64,000 bases of DNA from Nemertoderma westbladi (Eukaryota; Xenacoelomorpha; Nemertodermatida; Nemertodermatidae). Location of the stretch: the NCBI GenBank assembly GCA_032718475.1, contig JAUCBJ010002800.1:1-64000 (forward strand), read 5' to 3'. The notes beneath the pieces are model-generated. The model was not told the DNA's origin. It did not search any database and saw only the letters and a program-made list of their open reading frames with translations. This document shows positions 39,396-46,403 of this stretch, piece by piece. The stretch's first letter is position 1. The number at the start of each line of letters is the position of its first letter. The position numbers and the translations under genes were made by a program.

Positions 39396-39945
39396 TGTTA
39401 GCTTATCCAATTCCGCTAACACAAACCCATAGAGTGAGCCATAAAGCAATATTGGGAGCACGAGGTTGATTACCAATCAACCTCGTGTCAGCCCAGTAAA
39501 CGGGGACAATAGGCCCCAAAGGAGACACACACAATAAGGGTCAGGGGTTACTCCCCTGACAAGAGAGAGAACAGCAAGGGCGAAGGGAAGCACTTCAGAG
39601 GGGGGCAAAGGGTGCCAACAGGGGTATCAACCAATCAGAGGGGGGAAAGGCATCGATTGAGTAGCAATAAGGCCACCGTGCAATATAACCAGTTACCAGT
39701 AATCATACCGGTCAGTTATTCAGTTTACTCAGTCAGATCAGTAGGGTGGAACGGGGACTTCTGTCACCGTCCGCTACCGCCATTATATATTACCTATTGT
39801 GTCATACTATATTATATCAACTGTCGGACTATTATACCTTTATACATATTACCCAACATCAGAACTCTTTTACCTTTCACACACGGCGGGGACGCGTGGG
39901 CAGAAAACCCAAACGGATAAACCGGGATCCGTAGATCCCGTCACA
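39396..39945 (+). repeat. 5' long terminal repeat, 550 bp
   Basis: Begins TGTTAGCTTATCC and ends ATCCCGTCACA. It contains three perfect inverted repeats: 39459-39487 (13 bp arms, loop acc), 39540-39560 (8 bp arms gtcagggg/cccctgac) and 39923-39940 (7 bp arms cgggatc/gatcccg) near the end. AT-rich TATA-like stretches at 39784-39858 are promoter candidates. No canonical AATAAA was found. Confidence 0.93.
39784..39790 (+). promoter_or_regulatory. Candidate TATA box of the LTR promoter
   Basis: tatatat within cattatatattacc, in an AT-rich stretch in the second half of the LTR. Other TATA-like strings follow to about 39855, so the true site is uncertain. Its copy in the 3' LTR is at 46237-46243. 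Confidence 0.35.
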
Positions 39946-40004
39946 GTGACAGAACTAGATCCGCCCAGCTGCCCTGACAGTGATAGACTGACACCAAAGG
40001 CGAG
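39946..40004 (+). other. Leader between 5' LTR and gag; primer binding site not recognised
   Basis: The leader starts gtgacagaactagatccgcc. Most LTR elements have TGG (complement of tRNA CCA) within a few bases of the LTR end; none is seen in this leader. Priming may be by an internal tRNA segment or self-priming, but neither is shown. Confidence 0.5.
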
Positions 40005-41264
40005 ATGAGCCGAGAGAAAGGAACGACACCGCCGCGGACCCCGGACGACGATCTAACGATCCGCGAGGCCACGGCGAGACGATACGAACCCACGACGCCG
40101 GTCGATGCTACGCCGACCACGTCGACGCACGTTGACGCCACGTCGATAACGAGCAACACGGCGAACCAAGGTGTGGGGGGTCGTCTACCAGGAGAGAGCG
40201 AGTCGAGTAGAGGAGACGAGTCGGGAGGAGAAGAGAAAGACGAGTCGACGCGGAGCGAGGGTCGACGAACCGATGTCGCCGGTCCGCCACAGGCCGAGGA
40301 CGACAAACGGTCCACCGGAACGGCGACGGTGGGGCCGTCGGTACGACGTCGGACCCGGAGAGACAGAGGAGAGGTCGGCGACGAGGACGTCGGGGTTTCT
40401 GATCGACTTCGACGGGCCTACCTCGCGACCAGGGAGCAACTGAGAGAGGCCAAAGGAGGGGCGAAGATAGACGAGGTGAGACTGAGGAGACGACTAGGTG
40501 AGTCGAACAGATACTTTGATCACCTAGTGCGTTCTGGGCAGGGAGAACTGGCCAGGGAGCGAGCGAGAGGGGTTGCCTTCGAACTGTTTAAACTATGGGA
40601 ACGTAGGGGTATGGGGCCTGGTGTAGTGTACATAGGGCCATACTTAGTCGATGCCAGGGAATTTAGGTTAGTGGGTTGGAAGAGACCTGGGGAGGGCGAA
40701 TCCGAGGTTAACTCCGAGGATTCGGTCTCGTCGGTCGGAGGAAGTTCCGGGAAGCGGGGGAAAGTTAGTAGGACGGAGGGGCGACGGGAGTCCGTCGCAA
40801 CCGATAAGTCTGTTACATCCTCCGCAAAAGAAAGAAGGGTGCGAGAGAGTGAACGCGTGGCGTATAAATTAGAAAAGGCGGCGGCAGAGCGGAAACAGTT
40901 AGAGGGGCAATTGAGAGAGCAAACCGCATTATTAGAGTTGGTAAGGGAGGATAGAGAGAGGGCCGAGGAGCGTAGAGAGCGGGAGCATATCGCGATAATA
41001 ACCGGGAGAATAGAGAGCGAGCCGGCGAGGCAGCCTGGGATGCTTGCGAGAGAGTCCCGAGAGTGCGGAGAGAGAGAGTTAAAGCAAAAGCGTGAGCGAT
41101 ATCTTTTGCTTGACCGACTGGCGCTGCTTGCGCAATATCGGGCCAAACTTAAACGGCGCCGACTAGAACTGGCGCGGTTGGAGATATCAGAGAGTGAGCC
41201 CCCACTTACAGGCACCGGGCGAGAGAGCCAGAACTGGTGTAGCCGTACGGGCGGGGGGGGGTAG
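40005..41264 (+). CDS. Gag-like protein, N-terminal frame (ORF1)
   Basis: 419 residues from the first ATG after the LTR, 59 bp into the leader, ending at a row of TAG codons. Residues 1-130 are disordered, rich in Thr, Asp, Glu and Arg. Residues 131-228 look folded and helical (SDRLRRAYLATREQLREA ... FELFKLWERRG ... VVYIGPYLVDAREFRLVGW), a plausible capsid-like part. Residues 229-270 are a Ser/Gly linker. Residues 272-345 form a charged coiled coil (ESERVAYKLEKAAAERKQLE), followed by a basic helix. There is no catalytic motif. The frame ends directly after nine G (41253-41261), where a change to the overlapping second frame would continue the protein. The assignment as gag is by position and by the zinc knuckles of the next frame. 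Confidence 0.7.
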   Translation: MSREKGTTPPRTPDDDLTIREATARRYEPTTPVDATPTTSTHVDATSITSNTANQGVGGRLPGESESSRGDESGGEEKDESTRSEGRRTDVAGPPQAEDDKRSTGTATVGPSVRRRTRRDRGEVGDEDVGVSDRLRRAYLATREQLREAKGGAKIDEVRLRRRLGESNRYFDHLVRSGQGELARERARGVAFELFKLWERRGMGPGVVYIGPYLVDAREFRLVGWKRPGEGESEVNSEDSVSSVGGSSGKRGKVSRTEGRRESVATDKSVTSSAKERRVRESERVAYKLEKAAAERKQLEGQLREQTALLELVREDRERAEERREREHIAIITGRIESEPARQPGMLARESRECGERELKQKRERYLLLDRLALLAQYRAKLKRRRLELARLEISESEPPLTGTGRESQNWCSRTGGGG

Positions 41265-43710
41265 TAGTAGTACGTTAGAGACAGTTAATATTAATAGTAC
41301 CGTAGTAGATAACCCTAATCCCTTTATTACAGGAAATAATATTTTACCGGGTAGTAGTAATTTAAATTTAAATACAAATATTCTAAATAATAATTTCAAT
41401 TCAAACCCGCAAAATAATTCGAATAATAATTTAAGTTTAGAGAATAGTAGTGATCTAAGTAATTTAAATAATTTAAATAATAATTCCGTTTCAAATTCTA
41501 ATAATTTAATTGATTTAACAAATAATATTGGGAATGGTGCTATTAATATGAGCGTGTCGGACGTACATGACCCGGCAGACGGTGGCCTGGTAGGCCACGT
41601 AGTTAGTAGGCAGGAAGTGGCAGGGTTGAGCCAACCCGACGGCGGCCTGGTAGGCCACGTAGTTGGTAGGCAGGAGGTAGCGGGGTTGAGCCAACCCGAA
41701 GTAGGCCTGGTGGGCCACGCAGTAGTAGAGAGAGAGGCGGGGGTGAATAGACTCAGCCGTAGTAGAGACAGTGCGTCGACTAGAGAGGGGTGTAGAGACG
41801 AAGTGAGAGATAGTGAAGTTAGATGTGGCGGGTGGGGGGGGGCTACCGGCGCCCCACCACATAAGATTAGTGGCGAGAGAGGGGGGGCAGAGAATGCCCC
41901 ACAAGAGGGGTATAGAAGTGTAGTAAGAAATAGTGAAGTTAGAAGTGGCGGGTGGGGGGGGGCTACGGGCACCCCACCGCGAGAAGTTAGTAGAGAGAGA
42001 GGGGGGGCAGAGAGTGTCCCACAGCCGTCAGCGGATAATGCGCGGGCCGAATCAGGTAAACCGCAACACCCGGCGACGGAGAGTAATAGGGGGATTGCGA
42101 GTATCCCCAGCGGCGTGCGATCGAGTAGAGAGAGGCAGGTTGACGTCGCGAGAGGGCAGGCAAAGCGTCGAGCCCAATCAGAAGAGAGAGGGAGAATAGT
42201 GGAGTTTAACCGGGAGGTCGACGAGAGATCTCACGAGCCGGAATACTACACAGAAAAGAGAAGAAGAGAAGATAGTAGAAGAAGTGTCGCCACGAACGAT
42301 AGCAGTGCGAGGACGGATAACGGACCGTCGACAGTAGAGATGGAGTCAGGGAGCCAGTGGGGTCGAACTTCGGGAGATTGCCGTCGCCCCGGAGAAACGC
42401 ACCGCACGCCAAGAGAGGGGTACAGGAGGTACCAATACGAAGACGAGAGCAGGATAGGGGATCGAAGGGAAACTTCCCGACGTGATATAGCTGCCGATCG
42501 AGAGTGCAGTAGTCGCGGGGAGATTCGAGATTCGCGAAGAATAAACTTCGGTTCGGAAGGGGACATGCAGACTGAAGGACATACTGTAGGCCTTACTGCA
42601 CATACTATTATAGGCCATGCTGGGAGAGATAGAGTAGGCGATGGGGTAGCGCGAACGACGGGATTAAACCCGGAAGTCGCGGAGTACATACCGGTAGGTA
42701 GGCGAGAGGTAGGTAGGCCTATATCGGTACAGCAGCATGACTATAATACACAGGGACATAACATATATCCAGGGGAGGGGGGAGTTATTGGAGATAGACG
42801 TATGGGCCCCAATGTATTAACATCAACCCCAGTACCAAACATACCGGCTGGGGGGGGACAGGCTGACATTCCCCCATCACAATATCGACAATATACCCCA
42901 ATAGGAGCGAGAATATCGAACTCCCTGGACGAGAACAGGTCGTGCGGACAGTCACCACCACACGCGGCCGTACAGGGGACTGCTAGTCCACAGCTAGTTG
43001 GTAGCAGGGCCACACCGTGGCAGGGACAGAAAGAAAATAACACCGTAAATAAAAACAATCCCAATATACCCAGTAGGCCGAGTCTAGACAACCAAAACAT
43101 TAAATCGGTACATATAAACCTAAGCGCGATACGTGAAGGACTATACAGGAAACGCTATAATCCAGGATTCCAATGTCAATTACATCGGGACGGAACCCAT
43201 AAGACAAGGAGTTGCAAGTACTGGCAAGCGTTGCCCAAACGAGATCGTGTAGCCTACACAGACGCAAACGGACTATGTCATCGATGTGTGGTAAAAGGAC
43301 ACAGATCCGGAGAGTGTTGGAAAGGGAGAGGATATGAAAGGACTAAACCAGGGGTAGAGAAGTCCATGAGCAAAGGAGTCGGGAAAGCAGAAGGAGGCGT
43401 GTTGCATATACACGCACGACGGACACAGTGCGAGGGGGCATTGCACGGGCAGACACCGTGTGTACCGAGGGACGAGCGGGGGTCGTCGAGGGCCTTAATG
43501 CCAGCGCACATACGAAGGGGGAGGCCAGCAAAGGTAGCACCGAAGAGAGTGTGGCGAAGAGTTAGAGGACGTATAGGAGGGCAGCAGGAGAGTGCCTACT
43601 GGAAGAAGGGGCACGTGAGAGTTTTTAGTCGTCCAAAGTTTTGGACTGAGGGGGGTGGGAATGAGGGCGAGACGCCCTTCCCACGCACAAAATATAAAAT
43701 AATTATTTAA
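41167..43710 (+). CDS. Gag-like protein, C-terminal frame with zinc knuckles (ORF2)
   Basis: The frame is open from 41167 and overlaps ORF1 by 98 bp. It has no early ATG (the first convenient codon, 41194, is GTG), so it is probably translated as a frameshifted extension of ORF1. Counting from 41194: residues 33-110 are asparagine-rich; 129-180 are three 20-residue repeats (GGLVGHVV..QEVAGLSQP); bases 41781-42020 are two 40-residue repeats; then a long Arg/Glu/Gly-rich disordered part. A Cys/His module follows: C661...C674 with His between (bases 43174-43215) and a classic C-X2-C-X4-H-X4-C (C695, C698, H703, C708; bases 43276-43317). The spacing of the two and the intervening R.....T..GLC resemble BEL/Pao gag. 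After it the protein is basic and ends in IIII-like residues at 43710, with no protease. Confidence 0.72.
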   Translation, partial: NWRGWRYQRVSPHLQAPGERARTGVAVRAGGGSSSTLETVNINSTVVDNPNPFITGNNILPGSSNLNLNTNILNNNFNSNPQNNSNNNLSLENSSDLSNLNNLNNNSVSNSNNLIDLTNNIGNGAINMSVSDVHDPADGGLVGHVVSRQEVAGLSQPDGGLVGHVVGRQEVAGLSQPEVGLVGHAVVEREAGVNRLSRSRDSASTREGCRDEVRDSEVRCGGWGGATGAPPHKISGERGGAENAPQEGYRSVVRNSEVRSGGWGGATGTPPREVSRERGGAESVPQPSADNARAESGKPQHPATESNRGIASIPSGVRSSRERQVDVARGQAKRRAQSEERGRIVEFNREVDERSHEPEYYTEKRRREDSRRSVATNDSSARTDNGPSTVEMESGSQWGRTSGDCRRPGETHRTPREGYRRYQYEDESRIGDRRETSRRDIAADRECSSRGEIRDSRRINFGSEGDMQTEGHTVGLTAHTIIGHAGRDRVGDGVARTTGLNPEVAEYIPVGRREVGRPISVQQHDYNTQGHNIYPGEGGVIGDRRMGPNVLTSTPVPNIPAGGGQADIPPSQYRQYTPIGARISNSLDENRSCGQSPPHAAVQGTASPQLVGSRATPWQGQKENNTVNKNNPNIPSRPSLDNQNIKSVHINLSAIREGLYRKRYNPGFQCQLHRDGTHKTRSCKYWQALPKRDRVAYTDANGLCHRCVVKGHRSGECWKGRGYERTKPGVEKSMSKGVGKAEGGVLHIHARRTQCEGALHGQTPCVPRDERGSSRALMPAHIRRGRPAKVAPKRVWRRVRGRIGGQQESAYWKKGHVRVFSRPKFWTEGGGNEGETPFPRTKYKIII
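41253..41261 (+). other. G9 homopolymer at the ORF1/ORF2 frame change
   Basis: Nine G precede tagtagtag, which stops ORF1. The second frame reads through as GGT AGT AGT. A net +1 shift here (one G not decoded) links the two frames. It may be a programmed shift, a mutation in this copy, or a base-count error. Confidence 0.75.
41578..41733 (+). repeat. 60 bp coding repeat, three copies, in ORF2
   Basis: Three tandem units encode (D/E)(G/V)GLVGHVV.RQEVAGLSQP. The first two are nearly identical and the third is cut short after VGHAVVERE. Confidence 0.9.
41781..42020 (+). repeat. 120 bp coding repeat, two copies, in ORF2
   Basis: Units 41781-41900 and 41901-42020 share gtggcgggtgggggggggct and cagagag(a/t)... 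at the same places. Both keep the frame (SEVR.GGWGGATG.PP). Confidence 0.9.
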
Positions 43711-43739
43711 TTAAAAATAATTAAATAATAGAGTAGGTA

Positions 43740-45140
43740 GAAGTTAGGTAGTTAGTTAGTTAGTTAGTTAAAGGGTGGTACGTAGTACCGCTAGTTAGAG
43801 TTAGAGTTAGTAGGTACGTAGTACCTAGAGTTAGTTAGAGTTAGTAGGTACGTAGTACCTAATCAGAGTTAGAGTTAGTAGGTACGTAGTACCTAGAGTT
43901 AGTTAGAGTTAGTAGGTACGTAGTACCTAGAGTTAGTTAGAGTTAGTAGGTACGTAGTACCTAGAGTTAGAGAGTTAATAGGTACGTGGCACCTAGTTAG
44001 AGTTAGAGCTAGAGGGTACGTAGTACCGCTAGTTAAAGTTAGAGTTAGAGGGTACGTAAGTACCGCTAGTTAGTAGAGTTAGGGGGTACGTAAGTACCGC
44101 TAGGTAGTTAGAGTTAGAGGGTACGTAAGTACAGCTAGTTAGAGTAAGAGTTAGAGGGTACGTAGTACCGATTAGAGAGTAAGAGTTAGAGGGTACGTAG
44201 TACCGTTAGTTAGTGGAGTTAGAGTAAGAGTTGGAGGGTACGCAGTACCGTTAGAGAGTAGGAGTTAAGGGGTACGTAGTACCGTTAGAGAGTTAATAAG
44301 AGTAAGAGGGTACGTAGTACTGCTAGCTAGTGGAGAGAGCTAGAGTAGTAAGAGGGTACGTTGTACCGCTAGCTAGTAGAGAGAGCTAGAGTAGTAAGAG
44401 GGTACGTTGTACCGCTAGCTAGTATTAGGAGTGTTAGTAGTAGCAGTAGAAGGGTTGTGGGCACCGGAAGCGCCACGTAGTTAGAGTTAGTAGGGAATGC
44501 GCTGAACTTAGTGGGGCACGGGCGTGATGAGATGTTTGATGTAAGAGCAGGGTATGTTAATTAGAGTTAGTGGGAGTTAGAGGTTAGTAAGAGGGTACGT
44601 AGTACCGGTTGTGGTTGTGGGCACCGTTAGCGCCACGTAGATAGAGGTAGAGTTAGTAAGAGGGTACGTAGTAGTACCGGTTGTGGTTGTGGGCACCGTT
44701 AGCGCCACGTAGAGAGTTAGTAGAGTTAGAAGGTGCCGTGCACAAGAGGTGCCGGGCACAAAAAGAGTTAGTAGAGTTAGAAGAGAGTTAGTAGAGTTAG
44801 TAGAGTCAGTAGTAGTTCACATAATTAACGTACCCACTCTGCCGGCACTCAGAGCGTCACGTGTAGGCGATGAGACGTAAAGGGGATGTAGAAGAGTAGA
44901 GACGGGCACATAGGGTGCCAGGTAGTAAGTTAGAGAGGTAGTAGTGTAGTAGAGAGGGCACATAGGGTGCCAGGTAGTAGAGTAACAGAGAGGGCACATA
45001 GGGTGCCAGGTAGTAAAGTTAGAGATAGAGTAGAATAGTAGAGACGGGCACATAGGGTGCCAGGTAGTAAAGTTAGAGATAAAGTAGAGTAGAAGAGAGG
45101 GCACATAGGGTGCCAGATAGTAGAGTGGTTGTGGGCACCG
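43740..45140 (+). repeat. Stem-loop-rich non-coding repeats in place of pol
   Basis: Spacers of gttagagttag carry short palindromes. About 20 are ggtac-loop-gtacc: 43777, then 43813, 43847, 43881, 43915 and 43949 at exact 34 bp spacing, on to 44663. Loops vary (gta, gtaa, gtt, gca) while the arms mostly stay paired. Five are ggcac-ata(gg)-gtgcc: 44905, 44957, 44993, 45047, 45100. Four carry gggcaccg..agcgccacgtag: about 44460, 44628, 44690, 45133. Stops occur in all + frames and no coding signal is seen. Confidence 0.85.
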
Positions 45141-45448
45141 CAAGCGCCACGTAGTTAGAAGAGTGGAGTAGAGTTAGTAGAGCTAGTTAGTAGAGTTAGC
45201 AGAGCTAGTGGAGTAGAGTTAGCAGAGCTAGTGGAGTAGAGTTAGTAGAGCTAGTTAGCAGAGCTGGTAGACTCAGAGGAGTCAAGTAGAGTTAGTAGAA
45301 GTAGAGAGCTAGTAGGAGTTAGTTAGACTTAGTAGAGAGTTAGAGTCAGTAGAAAGTTAGAGGCTCTCAGTTAGAGCTAGAAGTAGTAAGAGTTAGTAGT
45401 TAGCAGAGTTAGTTAGATAGTTAGAGTTAGTAAGCAGTAGGTAGATAG
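45141..45448 (+). repeat. Degenerate gttag/gctag-rich spacer
   Basis: Low-complexity tagagttagcagagctagtg repeats continuing the spacer of the preceding region but without the paired palindromes. No gene seen. Confidence 0.75.
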
Positions 45449-45796
45449 TATGATAGCACAGGGGTAGCATTAGAGATTAAAGCCTTAGGGAGTGACAAGG
45501 AGGGATGGAGTAATAGTGCGGAGTGCGAAGAGAGCGTGGGCGCAATTCAAGTGTGGGGGAGGAGAAGTGAGAGGAAGAGTGTGGGACGAGGAGGTCCGGA
45601 AGTATACGAGAGTTGGAGTAGAGTGGTGAGAGTGTTGGGGAAACAAAAATTGTGTGAGAGAAGCGCACGATCGGCCCGACACGAGACGCCAGAGGGTAGT
45701 GACATCATACCCATAGGGAGCGGCCTGGAAAGCCGACTCCGAAAAAATATACCCACTCCACACCCGATAATAGATCGGGATCCAGCGGAATTGTAG
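45449..45796 (+). CDS. Short open segment before the 3' LTR, function unknown
   Basis: 115 codons open to a TAG at 45794-45796, with no clear ATG at its start. Composition is non-repetitive and balanced, unlike the spacers to its left (ALEIKALGSDKEGWSNS, VYESWSRVVRVLGKQKLCER, SDIIPIGSGLESRLRKN). It could be a remnant of the end of a lost pol or other 3' gene, or chance. No family recognised. Confidence 0.25.
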   Translation, partial: YDSTGVALEIKALGSDKEGWSNSAECEESVGAIQVWGRRSERKSVGRGGPEVYESWSRVVRVLGKQKLCERSARSARHETPEGSDIIPIGSGLESRLRKNIPTPHPIIDRDPAEL

Positions 45797-45810
45797 CGCA
45801 CTTGAGTTGG

Positions 45811-45839
45811 ATGCTATCTTCTTACCGGGAAGATAGCAT
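45811..45839 (+). promoter_or_regulatory. Perfect 11 bp hairpin abutting the polypurine tract
   Basis: atgctatcttc (45811-45821), loop ttaccgg, gaagatagcat (45829-45839). The next bases are the purine tract. Perfect pairing over 11 bp. Role unknown: it could shape plus-strand priming or the RNA 3' end. Confidence 0.8.
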
Positions 45840-45848
45840 GGGGGGGAG
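45840..45848 (+). promoter_or_regulatory. Polypurine tract
   Basis: gggggggag directly before the TG of the 3' LTR, the standard place for the plus-strand primer of LTR retrotransposons. Confidence 0.85.
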
Positions 45849-46398
45849 TGTTAGCTTATCCAATTCCGCTAACACAAACCCATAGAGTGAGCCATAAAGC
45901 AATATTGGGAGCACGAGGTTGATTACCAATCAACCTCGTGTCAGCCCAGTAAACGGGGACAATAGGCCCCAAAGGAGACACACACAATAAGGGTCAGGGG
46001 TTACTCCCCTGACAAGAGAGAGAACAGCAAGGGCGAAGGGAAGCACTTCAGAGGGGGGCAAAGGGTGCCAACAGGGGTATCAACCAATCAGAGGGGGGAA
46101 AGGCATCGATTGAGTAGCAATAAGGCCACCGTGCAATATAACCAGTTACCAGTAATCATACCGGTCAGTTATTCAGTTTACTCAGTCAGATCAGTAGGGT
46201 GGAACGGGGACTTCTGTCACCGTCCGCTACCGCCATTATATATTACCTATTGTGTCATACTATATTATATCAACTGTCGGACTATTATACCTTTATACAT
46301 ATTACCCAACATCAGAACTCTTTTACCTTTCACACACGGCGGGGACGCGTGGGCAGAAAACCCAAACGGATAAACCGGGATCCGTAGATCCCGTCACA
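45849..46398 (+). repeat. 3' long terminal repeat, 550 bp
   Basis: Copy of the 5' LTR at constant offset 6,453, with no difference found by eye. It carries the same three inverted repeats (45912-45940, 45993-46013, 46376-46393). It lies directly after a purine tract (gggggggag) and is followed by the tatat duplication. Confidence 0.93.
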
Positions 46399-46403
46399 TA
46401 TAT
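46399..46403. repeat. Target site duplication, right (tatat)
   Basis: Matches 39391-39395; the next bases (tggctaccc) continue the interrupted satellite unit exactly. Confidence 0.9.

Larger units (their letters stand above)
39396..46398 (+). mobile_element. Gag-only LTR retrotransposon (BEL/Pao-like), non-autonomous, 7,003 bp
   Basis: Two 550 bp LTRs (39396-39945, 45849-46398) begin TGTTAGC and end GTCACA. I found no difference between them by eye. The element is flanked on both sides by tatat, and removing it with one tatat restores an ordinary satellite unit (aagttatattggctaccc). A polypurine tract precedes the 3' LTR. Inside are two overlapping gag-like frames (40005-43710), then non-coding stem-loop repeats (about 43740-45450) and a short open segment. 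There is no protease, reverse transcriptase, RNase H or integrase motif. The 5 bp duplication and the Cys/His pattern of the gag end suit BEL/Pao; Gypsy is not excluded. Matching LTRs imply recent insertion, so it was probably mobilised by another element's pol. Confidence 0.9.

Noticed and set aside
39612-39920. 102-codon frame inside each LTR (also 46065-46373)
   Set aside because: It has no motif and lies within a regulatory LTR. Its presence in both LTRs only reflects LTR identity.
40520-41215. 231-codon minus-strand frame under gag, and 41187-41972 likewise
   Set aside because: Opposite-strand shadows of Ser/Arg-rich gag coding sequence.
44817-45143. Minus-strand repetitive frame (YYLAPYVPS-type)
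   Set aside because: Complement of the GGCAC..GTGCC spacer repeats; not a protein.
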